A stretch of 62,758 nucleotides of DNA from JAIVHA01 sp965367295 (GTDB lineage Bacteria > Pseudomonadota > Gammaproteobacteria > DSM-19610). The stretch spans positions 1 to 62,758 of the forward strand of contig CBDUHN010000014.1 in assembly GCA_965367295.1 (NCBI GenBank), in the 5' to 3' direction. Positions 1 to 9,263 of the stretch are shown piece by piece. The notes beneath the pieces are model-generated. The model saw nothing but the letters and a program-made list of their open reading frames with translations, was not told where the DNA came from and searched no databases. Made by a program: the position numbers and the translations under genes. Position 1 is the stretch's first letter. Each line of letters opens with the position of its first letter.

Positions 1-131
1 GCACCCGATACAGCCGTTTATCTGATGAATTGGCATGGCCTTACCTCTTCGACTTGTACTTTGAGAGCCCTGGTTAATTTCGTTTCCGTCACCCCGGCAT
101 TCGCCGACATGACGTATCAATCGGACGTTTC
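1..131. other. Left window edge, possible 3' end of an unidentified gene
   Basis: An open frame runs from base 3 to a TAA at 75-77 on the + strand. It encodes about 24 residues with an aromatic-rich end. It could be the C-terminus of a gene lying mostly outside the window, but I do not recognise it. The rest of the stretch, up to the stop of the minus-strand oxidoreductase at 132, shows nothing I can name. Confidence 0.2.
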
Positions 132-1508
132 TCAAAAAGAAAGCTGTTCATAGTGAACGTTGGCGTCAGGTATCTTGAGTAATCCGAGGCTCTTTTTAAC
201 CGATGCAATCATGGCTGACGGGCCACACAGATAGACGGTCCAGTCCTTAGTAAGGCCCGGCGTTATGGTCTCCGAGATAGCCTCTTTAGTAATCACTCCC
301 TGACGCACATCGGGAAGATCTGTCGGCTGATCGCATACCAGTTGCTGTGCAAAATCCGGCATGGAGTTCTCCAGCGATTTGATCTCGTCCTGCAGCACCA
401 TCTGTTCATAATCGTTGTTGCCGTAAAGCAGCCGGATCGGGCGGGGATCGTTTTTCGCGGCCAGTTCTTTCAGCAGGCTCAACATGGGGCCAATTCCTGC
501 ACCGCCGGCAATCAACGTGATGCCGCTCGCCTTTTCGCTGTCACGCAGATTCATGCTGCCATAGGGCCCATCGACATAGACATCCTGGCCGATGGTCAAG
601 GTGTCGAGATGGGAGGTGTAATCGCCCAGTTCACGAATGATCAGGGATATTTCAGGTAAATCGTTCCTGCACGATGCGATAGAAAACGGGTGTTCATTCA
701 TGCTGTAGACGGAACCACTGGTATTGATCCAGATAAACTGACCCGCCTCGAAATTGAAGTCCTCAGCCCCGTTGGCTTCCAGCGTAAGCTGCCAGTCCCT
801 GCTGCTTATCCTGGTGAGGCCGGTCAGCTTGAAGGGTTTCTGTTTCAGACCTGCTTTTTTTACAACCTGGTTGTAAACCACCAACAACACTGCCGCTGTA
901 CATAATCCCCACCAGAGCACATTGAACTGCGCATCAAACTGCCCGTGCCGCCCGACGCTCGTTACGTGAAGCGTTGCCAGCACGCAGGTGATGACAAACC
1001 CCAGCACATGCGTCAGTCGCCACGTTTCATAGTTGAGCTTGTCCTTGTAGATGGCGAGCAGCACCCAAACCATCATGACAACCCAGGCCATAATGCCGGT
1101 CAGCAACTGCGGGGAAGTGATCGCTTCAACCACACTCGTCAATCCATCATCAAAGGAGACCAGGAAGCGTGGTGCGAGGATCAGTACGGGATGAAGCAAA
1201 AAGAAGGCTCCCAGCCATTTTCCCGCTCTTTTATGCTTCGACATACTCCAGTCGATATTCGAAAACATCGGCAGGTGTTTGAGACGTCCTGCCAGTGGAA
1301 ACTGAACAAAGAACGCCATCATGGCGACCGTATTCAGAAATCCAAGCACCGCCGAATACAGCCCTTTATCATCGATACTCAGTGACAGGGCAGCAAGAAA
1401 CGGGATCAACAATAATGCGAAATAAGCCGTGGCCGGTTTTCCGTTTTTAAGCCGCAATACATGGCGAATCGGCCCTGGCCGGCTTATTGCTGACGTATAC
1501 CCAATCAT
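132..1508 (-). CDS. Ferric-reductase-like transmembrane FAD/NAD(P)H oxidoreductase
   Basis: This 458-residue protein has an N-terminal six-helix haem-binding ferric-reductase-like membrane domain (about residues 20-220). A ferredoxin-reductase-type FAD domain follows, with an HPFSIAS flavin motif near residue 275, then an NAD(P)H domain with AGGAGIGP and a late YLCGPSAM motif. The architecture predicts electron transfer from cytosolic NAD(P)H through FAD and membrane haem to an acceptor outside the inner membrane. The substrate (ferric chelate, oxygen or a periplasmic partner) cannot be told. The open frame extends further upstream, but the ATG at 1508 is preceded by AGAGGA at good spacing and by no family-like residues, so I chose it. 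No partner gene is adjacent; a decayed di-haem gene lies upstream. Confidence 0.85.
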   Translation of the reverse strand: MIGYTSAISRPGPIRHVLRLKNGKPATAYFALLLIPFLAALSLSIDDKGLYSAVLGFLNTVAMMAFFVQFPLAGRLKHLPMFSNIDWSMSKHKRAGKWLGAFFLLHPVLILAPRFLVSFDDGLTSVVEAITSPQLLTGIMAWVVMMVWVLLAIYKDKLNYETWRLTHVLGFVITCVLATLHVTSVGRHGQFDAQFNVLWWGLCTAAVLLVVYNQVVKKAGLKQKPFKLTGLTRISSRDWQLTLEANGAEDFNFEAGQFIWINTSGSVYSMNEHPFSIASCRNDLPEISLIIRELGDYTSHLDTLTIGQDVYVDGPYGSMNLRDSEKASGITLIAGGAGIGPMLSLLKELAAKNDPRPIRLLYGNNDYEQMVLQDEIKSLENSMPDFAQQLVCDQPTDLPDVRQGVITKEAISETITPGLTKDWTVYLCGPSAMIASVKKSLGLLKIPDANVHYEQLSF

Positions 1509-1719
1509 GTCTGGTCCTCTGCGCGTATCAATAACCACAGGGCTGTCGATAACAGACAGTTCGTATCCTGTTTCACTATGGAAAAGTCTATAAAAACAAG
1601 GCGCAGAAAATGTGCAGATCAGGTGGATAACTCGGGGATTGGCTACTTGAGATAGCCACGCGGGTGCTGACAGGCACCCAGTACAGGCCAAATGCCGCGC
1701 ACGGCGACAGCGTGCACGA

Positions 1720-2140
1720 CTACTGCAGATGCAAAACCAGGTTGTTCAGGAAAGCCAGCAGGTCGGTCTTGTCGGCGGTGCTGGCTTGTTTGAACAATTG
1801 CCGGCTTTTTTCGGCGTCGCCGCCGTGAAACAGTATGGCTTCGGTAAGCGTAGCGGCCCTGCCATCATGTAAATAAGGAACTGTCGAGATCGCCTGAGCG
1901 GCGCCCCGGACGATATCACGCACGAATGCCGTCAGGCCTTTCCACTCGAACCGCTTCACTACCAGATCCTGGTCGATACCTTGCAAGCCACGGTAGTGGA
2001 TGGAGTCGCAGTTTACTACCATGGTGCCAAAGGAAATGCTCTTGCTACCTAGCGTTACCTCCTGCGGATCTCCCGAGTCACAAGCCTGTGTAACGGACGG
2101 ATTAATGCTCCGCGCCGAAGTCCACTGCCAGCAGCCCGAT
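1720..2140 (-). pseudogene. Remnant of a di-haem DUF1111-type oxidoreductase gene
   Basis: The frame open from about 2140 to 1720 joins two pieces of one family. The first reads GIDQDLVVKRFEWKG, matching the internal part of DUF1111/di-haem cytochrome proteins. The second reads PYLHDGRAATLTEAILFHGG and runs to the end, matching their C-terminus. The intervening segment and the CxxCH haem motifs are missing, and a stop precedes the frame, so this looks like an internally deleted relic. The longest ATG-started piece begins at 2022. It is unlikely to make a functional redox protein. The family assignment rests on recalled motifs. Confidence 0.6.
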
Positions 2141-2335
2141 CACCAATTCAAACTACGATCTGGCCTCCGCCAATCGACTTCAGGAGTCGATATACCCGTT
2201 GCCGGCTCCACCTGTACACCCGAACCGGATGCAAATTAATAATCTCCACACTCTTTCCACATTTCTCCCCTGTTTCAGATGCCTTAACGACCGTTATAAA
2301 TCACGTGGTAACAAGTTTTATCAGGAGAGACACCA

Positions 2336-2794
2336 ATGATTGACAGCATTTCAATCGGCATGATGCCGATGCCACCGCGTCAGAACGGCAATGACACACC
2401 CTTAACGGATGATCAAAAACAGTTAATCAGCGAGACGTTGAAACAGTACGACGCAAACAACCTGACGGAGACTGACGCACAGTCTATTGTCAGCACCTTC
2501 AGCGAGGCGGGCATCCAGCCCGGCAAGGCACTGATGGAGGCGATGGCTACCGATGGTTTCGACGCCCGGGTGGTCGGTGAGACCGCCGGGGTACAGGGTC
2601 CACCACCGGGGCCGCCTCCCGGCCAGGGAAACACGGGCGGACTCAATGTTGACCAGGAACGCCTGGACGAACTGGTCAATCTGCTGGACCAGTATCTGAA
2701 TGATGATATGAGCGACGTGGAGCGCAAGGGCACGCTGGATTCGATTCGTGAAACACTTGTTCCGGAAACAGGACTGTTCAGCGACAAAGCCTGA
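2336..2794 (+). CDS. Hypothetical 152-residue soluble protein
   Basis: I do not recognise a named family. The start is supported by AGGAGAG about 8 bases upstream. The protein is acidic and predicted soluble, with no signal peptide or membrane segment. Residues 24-80 form a helical unit (LTDDQKQLISETLKQYD, then a GIQPGKALMEAM turn). A Pro/Gly linker with PPGPPPG follows near residue 90, then a second helical unit to the end. The helix-turn pattern with Asp/Asn-rich loops faintly recalls EF-hand-like secreted or regulatory proteins, but no canonical calcium loop is clear. It stands alone between a decayed gene and a strong hairpin, and its role is unknown. Confidence 0.65.
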   Translation: MIDSISIGMMPMPPRQNGNDTPLTDDQKQLISETLKQYDANNLTETDAQSIVSTFSEAGIQPGKALMEAMATDGFDARVVGETAGVQGPPPGPPPGQGNTGGLNVDQERLDELVNLLDQYLNDDMSDVERKGTLDSIRETLVPETGLFSDKA

Positions 2795-2810
2795 TTCCCC
2801 GCACCCATCG

Positions 2811-2840
2811 CATACCTCGCCGCCCAGGCGGCGAGGTATG
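2811..2840. terminator. Strong hairpin after the 152-residue gene
   Basis: A perfect inverted repeat has 14-base arms (2811-2824 and 2827-2840) around a two-base centre, so about 13 GC-rich pairs can form. It begins 16 bases after the stop codon at 2794. No clear T-tract follows, so it may act as a weak or factor-assisted terminator, or as an RNA-stabilising hairpin. Confidence 0.55.
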
Positions 2841-3078
2841 CTGCCGCTGCCAACCCGCCTCCAAGCAGCTTATTCAGCCCTTATTTCTGTGTTTTTATTA
2901 TTTTATTGCGTACTACCACTGTGTTTTCCGCAAGGCCTCCGCTCATCGAGCCGGCCGCAAAATTACGGTCTATGCTTACTTGGTAACGCGAAAACCCCGG
3001 TCTACTGAGTGCAACGTGTGCTCACGCTGGTCGCCGCGGGATTGACGGCAAAGAATTACAACCCGCAAGGAGGACGCA

Positions 3079-4914
3079 TTGGCAAAGTCCCCGGTTCCTT
3101 CCATCCAGTCCATCGCGGAGATGGATGAAGAGCAGCTTCCGGTCGCCAGACACAAGCTGCACGGCTGGCCGCACTTCTTCGGCCTGTATGGTGCGGAGCA
3201 CGTCGCCGCCACCGAATTTGTTTTCGGTGCCACCTTCGTGGCACTGGGGGCCGGCCTCTGGGATGTTCTCATCGGCCTGATCATTGGCAACACACTGGCG
3301 ACACTGAGCTTCACCCTGCTCACGGCACGGATTGCCGTCGACACGCGATTGAGCCTCTACACCTACGTCGATCGTATCGCCGGCGGGCTGACATCGCGCC
3401 TTTACAATGGTGCCAATATCATCGTGTTCGCCGTGATCTCCGCCGCCATGATCACTGTGTCGGCAACCGCTTTCACGGCGCTGGCACAGCTTCCCCCCCA
3501 GGTGGAACCCTACCCCACCAATATCTGGTTCGTAGTGACCGTCGTCGCGGTTGCGGTCGTCGTGGTTCTGGTGGCCGTATACGGGTTCAATGCCCTGTCC
3601 GACTTCGCGAGCACCTGTGCGCCCTGGCTGATGGTCATGTTTACGACGGGCGGAATGGTGCTGGTTCCGGCACTCACCGAGGCGGTCACCGGCTACACGT
3701 CTCTCAGCCTCCCCGATTTCCTGCAACTGGCGGGCGCAACGGTCTGGACAGGGACGAACGCCGAGGGTGAGCCCGGTATCGGGATGATGGAGGTCATCGG
3801 CTTTGCCTGGGCCGCGAACACGTTCGCTCATTTCGGTCTTATTGACATGGCGTTGCTCCGCTACGCCAAAAAGAAGATCTATGGCCTGAACTCTGCCGCG
3901 GGCATGATGTTCGGCCACTACGTGGCCTGGATTTCCGCCGGCTTCATGGGCGCGGCGGTCGCCGAACTCACCAAGACCAGCATCCTGCTACTCGATCCGG
4001 GCAAGGTGGCCTGGTATGCCCTGGCCTGGTCCGGATTCGTGGTCGTCATCGTAGCCGGCTGGACCACGGCCAACTCCAACCTCTATCGCGCCGGGCTGGC
4101 GGCACAGGTGGTGTTCCCGAATCAAAACAGAACCAAGGTCACCCTGCTCGTCGGATTGGCTGTCGTGATTGCAAGCTGCTTTCCATTTGTGTACCAGCAA
4201 ATGCTTCCGCTGCTGGCCTACTCGGGTGTTCTGCTCGTGCCCATCGGCGGAATCGTATTCGCGGAACACTACGTGTTTCCCTGGCTCGGCTACACGCGGT
4301 ACTGGTATCGCTTCAAGGGCCTGAAGCACAATGTCCCCGCCCTTGCGACCTGGGCTATCTCGCTGGTGGTCGGATTCGGCCTGGATATACTCGATATCAT
4401 GCCGTACTTCTACATCTTCCTTCCCACCTGGGCGGTGTCGATCATTGTCTATGTTGCGCTGGGGAAGCTGTATGGCGCGGCGGAAAAATATCCCGAAGAA
4501 GAGGAAGCGGAACGACAGTTCCAGGCACGGGTAGCCGAATGGCAAGCCAGGCAGGCGCAAGCGGAGAACCACGGCCAGGCGACGGATACCTCGGTACTTT
4601 TCCGGGAACTGGTGTCCGAATGGGAAGAAGAACGAGCGGAGGGCGCCGAGGGTCGCGGCCAGCCGCGGAGCACCCCGGTCGTTTCATTCGCCATCAAGGC
4701 CGTGTGGATTGTCATCGGACTGGCACTACCCTTCGCACTGGCATGGATCACCCTGTTCCACAGTGCCAATCTCTATGACTATTACGTGAACGTTGAGCGC
4801 TTCTACAACGTCACCATCGTGTGCACCTTTATCTATTTCATCTTCGCCTACTGGGATCTGCGACGCTCAAAGGCGCTTCGCAGCCCCAGCCAACCGGAGA
4901 CCTCGAAGCCGTGA
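3079..4914 (+). CDS. NCS1-like / cytosine-purine permease family transporter
   Basis: The 611-residue integral membrane protein has about twelve hydrophobic helices and resembles the nucleobase-cation-symport-1 group of secondary transporters. The early signature HGWPHFFGLYGAEHVAATEF is followed by paired glycine-rich helices. A charged cytosolic loop (about residues 470-540, Glu/Gln/Arg rich) precedes two last helices and is an uncommon extension. The start is a TTG preceded by AAGGAGG at ideal spacing. Its stop overlaps the next gene's GTG (GTGA), so it is translationally coupled to a polyol dehydrogenase. The context suggests uptake of a sugar alcohol or similar carbon source rather than a nucleobase; that substrate is inference. 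Confidence 0.75.
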   Translation: MAKSPVPSIQSIAEMDEEQLPVARHKLHGWPHFFGLYGAEHVAATEFVFGATFVALGAGLWDVLIGLIIGNTLATLSFTLLTARIAVDTRLSLYTYVDRIAGGLTSRLYNGANIIVFAVISAAMITVSATAFTALAQLPPQVEPYPTNIWFVVTVVAVAVVVVLVAVYGFNALSDFASTCAPWLMVMFTTGGMVLVPALTEAVTGYTSLSLPDFLQLAGATVWTGTNAEGEPGIGMMEVIGFAWAANTFAHFGLIDMALLRYAKKKIYGLNSAAGMMFGHYVAWISAGFMGAAVAELTKTSILLLDPGKVAWYALAWSGFVVVIVAGWTTANSNLYRAGLAAQVVFPNQNRTKVTLLVGLAVVIASCFPFVYQQMLPLLAYSGVLLVPIGGIVFAEHYVFPWLGYTRYWYRFKGLKHNVPALATWAISLVVGFGLDILDIMPYFYIFLPTWAVSIIVYVALGKLYGAAEKYPEEEEAERQFQARVAEWQARQAQAENHGQATDTSVLFRELVSEWEEERAEGAEGRGQPRSTPVVSFAIKAVWIVIGLALPFALAWITLFHSANLYDYYVNVERFYNVTIVCTFIYFIFAYWDLRRSKALRSPSQPETSKP

Positions 4915-6404
4915 CCAACCCGCCCCCGATTTCATTGAATCAAGGCAACTTGAGCAGGCTTTTGCCCGCTGTGCAGGTACCCGCCTACAAACGTGAAAGC
5001 ATTACCCCGAGCATCGTCCATATAGGGGTCGGCGGTTTCCACCGCGCACACCAGGCCGTCTACGTCGACGATCTGTGTCGGGATCATGGCGTCACCGAGT
5101 GGGGATTCTGCGGCGTCGGCCTGCTTGCGCACGACAGCCGGATCCGGGACGCGCTGGGCTCCCAGGACTGTCTATATACGCTGGTCGAGCGCAGCGCCGC
5201 CGGCGACAAGGCGAGAGTGATCGGTTCCATCATCGAGTTTCTGTTCGCACCCGATAATCCCGATGCGGTGATCGAGAAGATGGCTTCCGCCGGCACCCGG
5301 ATCGTCTCGCTTACCATCACCGAGGGCGGTTATTTCATCGACCAGGGAACGGGGGAATTCCAGGAAGATCATCCCGTCATTGTCCATGACCTGGCGCATC
5401 CCGACCAGCCGACCTGCGCCTTCGGCTACCTGCTGGCCGCGCTGGACCGCCGCCGGCAGCGCGGTATGAGACCCTTCACCGTCCTGTCCTGCGATAACGT
5501 GCAGGGCAACGGCGACGTGACCCGCAAGGTGCTGCTGAGATTCGCCGAACTGCACGATCCGTCCTTAAAGGACTGGCTCTCTGAACACGGGGCTTTTCCC
5601 AACTGCATGGTGGATCGCATCACCCCGGCGACCACCGACGCCGATCGCGCCCTGGTCAGGGAAACCTTTGGCATCGAGGACGCCTGGCCGGTGGTCTGCG
5701 AGCCGTTCCGGCAATGGGTCATCGAGGACCACTTCTGCGACGGCCGCCCGGCATTCGAAAAAGTCGGGGTCCAGATGACGACGGACGTGCATCCGTACGA
5801 GACGATGAAGATCCGCCTGCTCAACGCCAGTCACTCGGCGATGGGCTATCTCGGCTACCTGGCGGGCTACACCTATATCTACGAAATCATGGCCGACCCC
5901 GACTTCCGGAAATACATTCTGGATTTGATGCACGAGGAAGTGACGCCGATCCTGAAACCCGTGCCCGGTGTCGATCTCGACGTGTACAAGGAAACCCTGG
6001 TCGATCGCTTCGCCAACCCGACGATCAGGGATCAGGCGACCCGGATCTGCCTGGACGGTTCGGCGAAGGTGCCGAAGTTCATCCTGCCCTCGATCCGCGA
6101 ACAGCTGGCGCGTGGCGGATCGGTGAAAAAGCTCAGCCTGGCGGTCGCGAGCTGGTGCCGATTCCTGGCAGGCACTGACGAACAGGGCAAACCCATTGAG
6201 ATACAGGACCCCATGGCCGAGGTGCTGCACCGTCATGCGAAGGCGGCCGGCAGGGACCCGCGCCCATTCCTGGGTCTGCGCGAGATCTTCGGTGACGACC
6301 TGCCGCAGTCAGCCGTATTCGTCGAACAGGTTGGCGATGCCCTGCAGAGTCTCTATGACGTCGGGGCCAGGGCGACGCTGGCGAAATTCATCCAGGAGCC
6401 ATGA
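4911..6404 (+). CDS. Mannitol dehydrogenase family (long-chain polyol dehydrogenase)
   Basis: The 497-residue protein matches the usual length of NAD-dependent mannitol/fructuronate-type dehydrogenases. The Rossmann start HIGVGGFHRAHQAVY lies near residue 38. The catalytic region includes DNVQGNG near residue 205 and the KIRLLNASHSAMGYLGYLAG segment near residue 310, which holds the family's Lys, Asn and His. The reaction would be oxidation of a hexitol or hexonate to the ketose. I chose the GTG at 4911, which overlaps the permease stop; the longer upstream frame lies wholly inside the permease gene. The stop overlaps the next start (ATGA), so the three genes form one operon. Confidence 0.9.
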   Translation: MTNPPPISLNQGNLSRLLPAVQVPAYKRESITPSIVHIGVGGFHRAHQAVYVDDLCRDHGVTEWGFCGVGLLAHDSRIRDALGSQDCLYTLVERSAAGDKARVIGSIIEFLFAPDNPDAVIEKMASAGTRIVSLTITEGGYFIDQGTGEFQEDHPVIVHDLAHPDQPTCAFGYLLAALDRRRQRGMRPFTVLSCDNVQGNGDVTRKVLLRFAELHDPSLKDWLSEHGAFPNCMVDRITPATTDADRALVRETFGIEDAWPVVCEPFRQWVIEDHFCDGRPAFEKVGVQMTTDVHPYETMKIRLLNASHSAMGYLGYLAGYTYIYEIMADPDFRKYILDLMHEEVTPILKPVPGVDLDVYKETLVDRFANPTIRDQATRICLDGSAKVPKFILPSIREQLARGGSVKKLSLAVASWCRFLAGTDEQGKPIEIQDPMAEVLHRHAKAAGRDPRPFLGLREIFGDDLPQSAVFVEQVGDALQSLYDVGARATLAKFIQEP

Positions 6405-7741
6405 CGGGAAAACCGATGAAACAGGCCTTACTCATCCTTCTTGGCGTTCTGTTTTTTGCCGTCGCCGCGCATTCAGCCCCGGCGCAAAAAGTGACCCTGA
6501 CCATCGCCACAGTGAACAATGGCGACATGATCCGGATGCAGAAGCTCTCCGGAAACTTCACCGCCGCGCACCCGGAGATCGCGCTGAACTGGATCACACT
6601 GGACGAGAGCATGCTGCGCCAACGGGTCACCACCGACATTGCAACCGGCGGCGGGCAGTTCGACGTGGTGACCATCGGCACCTTTGAAGCGCCCATCTGG
6701 GCCGAACGCGGTTGGCTGCTACCGCTGGATGCCATGCCGGAAGGCTATGACGTCGACGATCTTTTGCCGCCGATCCGCGCCGGGCTTTCCTTCGACAACG
6801 TACTCTATGCGGTGCCATTCTACGGCGAGTCCGCCTTCACCCTGTACCGGACCGATGTATTTGAACAGGCCGGACTCAAGATGCCGGCCGCCCCCACCTG
6901 GGGTTTCATCCGGCAGGCCGCGGCCACGATCAGCCGCACGCGCGATGATGTCTACGGCATCTGCCTGCGCGGCAAGCCGGGCTGGGGCGAGAACATGGCG
7001 ATCCTGACGGCAATAGCGAACGCCTATGGCGCGCGCTGGTTCGACATGGACTGGCGGCCACAGCTCGACAGCGACGCCTGGGCCACTGCGCTCAATGACT
7101 ACGTCGCGTTACTCAACACATACGGGCCGCCGGATGCCATAGCGAACGGTTTTAAAGAAACGCTCGCGTTGTTCCAGCGCGGCAAATGCGCCATCTGGAT
7201 CGATGCCACGGTGGCCGCTTCATTCGTCACCGACCCGCAGGAGTCGCAGGTCGCCGACAAGGTGGGTTTTGCACTGGCGCCCGATGCAGGGCTGGGCAAG
7301 CGCAGCAACTGGCTCTGGTCCTGGGCGCTGGCGATATCGTCAACGTCCAGGAACCAGGATGCCGCCCGGCGGTTCGTGGCCTGGGCCACGTCCCGTGAGT
7401 ATATCGAGCTGGTTGCGCAGACGGATGGCTGGGCCAATGTGCCGCCGGGCACACGCTTTTCGCTGTATGCGAACCCGGCTTATCTCGATGCCGCTCCCTT
7501 CGCCGAGATGGTGCTCGCATCGATCCAGGCCGCCGATCCGGACGATCCCACGGTCGACGAGGTCCCCTACAGGGGCATCCAGTATGTCGAAATCCCGGAG
7601 TTCCCCGGCATCGGCACCGCGGTCGGTGAGCGGTTCTCGAAAGCCCTGGCGGGAGAGATTTCAACCAAAGAGGCACTGAAGAACGCCCAGTGGGTGACCG
7701 GTAAGGTTATTACGCGCGCCCGCCGCATTCGGGACGAATAG
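6401..7741 (+). CDS. Periplasmic sugar/polyol-binding protein (ABC-type, family 1)
   Basis: The 446-residue protein has a Sec signal peptide (MKQALLILLGVLFFAVAAHSAPA) and the fold signatures of extracellular solute-binding proteins of the sorbitol/mannitol type, such as FDVVTIGTFEAPIWAERGWLLPL and FQRGKCAIWIDATVAASFV. It should bind a polyol or sugar in the periplasm. ATG 6401 overlaps the dehydrogenase stop; ATG 6416, which begins right at the signal peptide, is an equally good start. No ABC permease or ATPase gene is next to it, which is odd for this family. The only transporter in the operon is the NCS1-like permease. Confidence 0.88.
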   Translation: MTGKPMKQALLILLGVLFFAVAAHSAPAQKVTLTIATVNNGDMIRMQKLSGNFTAAHPEIALNWITLDESMLRQRVTTDIATGGGQFDVVTIGTFEAPIWAERGWLLPLDAMPEGYDVDDLLPPIRAGLSFDNVLYAVPFYGESAFTLYRTDVFEQAGLKMPAAPTWGFIRQAAATISRTRDDVYGICLRGKPGWGENMAILTAIANAYGARWFDMDWRPQLDSDAWATALNDYVALLNTYGPPDAIANGFKETLALFQRGKCAIWIDATVAASFVTDPQESQVADKVGFALAPDAGLGKRSNWLWSWALAISSTSRNQDAARRFVAWATSREYIELVAQTDGWANVPPGTRFSLYANPAYLDAAPFAEMVLASIQAADPDDPTVDEVPYRGIQYVEIPEFPGIGTAVGERFSKALAGEISTKEALKNAQWVTGKVITRARRIRDE

Positions 7742-7785
7742 GGCATTCTTCCGGGGGACAGCCCGATAGACAGGAGGTATATCGA

Positions 7786-8991
7786 ATGAGACAACTCTTC
7801 GCTATCACCCTGTTGCTATCATCAGGCATTGCCACGGCCGAAACCGCGCAGCCGGCATCCGGTTCCTGGTATGAACGCGACCATCTCACCGGCAATTGGG
7901 ACGGGCTGCGCGATTCACTCGAAGCGTCAGGTATTGCGCCGTTCATCGTATACGACTCGATCTTCGCGGCGAACGTTTCAGGCGGGAGCGAATCCGACAG
8001 GGATTTTACCGGGCAACTCTACGCCGGACTCAAGATGGATCTGGAAAAGCTGATGGGGCTGAGTGGGACGACCTTCAAGCTTTCCATGATCAACCGTCAT
8101 GGCGACAGCATCGGCGCGTCGGTAGGTGGCATCTACGACCCCATGACCCTCTTCGGTGGTCAGACCAACTACCTCTACGATCTCTGGCTGGAAACGACCT
8201 TCGGCGATACCTGGGCAATCAAGTTCGGCCGGGTCTCCGCCGACCAGGACTTTGCAACGTCGCCGCTGTACGGTTATTCACTAAGCACTGCAATCAACGG
8301 CCCCATCCGTGCGCTGCTGCTCGAAAACGCCATCACGTCCTTCCCATACCCCGTCTGGGGCGGCCGCGTGAAATATAATTTTCGGGAACGGCATCAGCTC
8401 CAGCTCGGTGTCTATCAAATCGGCGAAGACATGTGGGACTTTCACGAGCATGGTGCCAATTTCAGGATTCGCAGCGACGACGGCGTCTCCATTCTGGCCC
8501 AGTATGACTGGACACCCGAGGTTTTCGGGCGCCCGGCCCGTGTCTATGTCGGTGTGGTCAATGCGTTGTTTGACTTTGATAATTTCGACGGTACCGGCAC
8601 AACGAACCATTTCCTGCGCTATTACGGCCATGCCGACGTCGAGGTTACCAATGGACTCAGGCTGTTTGGCCTGCTGACCTGGTCCGGCCAGGACCAAGTC
8701 GCCAAAACACCTTTTCAGGCCAGTATCGGTGCCAACTACAAGGGATTAATTCCCTCACGGCGGGATGACCGCACCATGGCATTCGTAACCTATGGCCGGT
8801 TCAGTAACGACTATGGCCGGTCGCTCGGCGAGGACAAGGACTTTGAAGTGGTGTACGAATTCGGGCACCGTATCCAGATGGGGCCTGCCTTCTTCCTCCA
8901 ACCCTCGGTTCAATACATACAGAAGCCCGGCGGCACCGGCCAGATTGATGATGCCGTAGTCCTCGGCGTCTGGATCGGCGTTTCCTTCTAG
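7786..8991 (+). CDS. Carbohydrate-selective outer-membrane porin (OprB family)
   Basis: The 401-residue protein starts with a signal peptide cut near GIATAE. The OprB-type opening (a WYERDHLTGNWDGLRDSLEA segment) and alternating beta-barrel strands follow to a terminal aromatic residue (WIGVSF), as expected for outer-membrane insertion. It would let sugars or polyols through the outer membrane. AGGAGG sits ten bases before the ATG. It follows the binding protein by 44 bases, so a complete path is present: porin, periplasmic binder, inner-membrane permease and cytosolic dehydrogenase. Confidence 0.88.
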   Translation: MRQLFAITLLLSSGIATAETAQPASGSWYERDHLTGNWDGLRDSLEASGIAPFIVYDSIFAANVSGGSESDRDFTGQLYAGLKMDLEKLMGLSGTTFKLSMINRHGDSIGASVGGIYDPMTLFGGQTNYLYDLWLETTFGDTWAIKFGRVSADQDFATSPLYGYSLSTAINGPIRALLLENAITSFPYPVWGGRVKYNFRERHQLQLGVYQIGEDMWDFHEHGANFRIRSDDGVSILAQYDWTPEVFGRPARVYVGVVNALFDFDNFDGTGTTNHFLRYYGHADVEVTNGLRLFGLLTWSGQDQVAKTPFQASIGANYKGLIPSRRDDRTMAFVTYGRFSNDYGRSLGEDKDFEVVYEFGHRIQMGPAFFLQPSVQYIQKPGGTGQIDDAVVLGVWIGVSF

Positions 8992-9263
8992 GATCAGAGA
9001 GCATCAGGGGTTCCATTCAGAAAAAAACCGGCAACGCTTCCACAACGAAACGAGCCTGATGTGATGACCACAAATACCTGTTTTTTTAAAATCAGCCATC
9101 ATCCATGCGGGCGGGTGTCGCCGTAAGCGCTTGGGTTCGTTTATGGGTTGATTTTCCACTACCGTGCCGCTGGCCATGGGGTCCGCCAACCGGTTGCGCG
9201 ACACCGGCCGACCTTTCCGCGAGGCGCTGGAGAAGCGGACACCTTCGAGGACGATGGTCGGAC

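Noticed and set aside
3022..3918. A 298-residue minus-strand frame opposite the NCS1-like permease
   Set aside because: It is His/Gly/Arg rich with no motif, while the + strand gene has a strong ribosome site, clear membrane helices and operon coupling.
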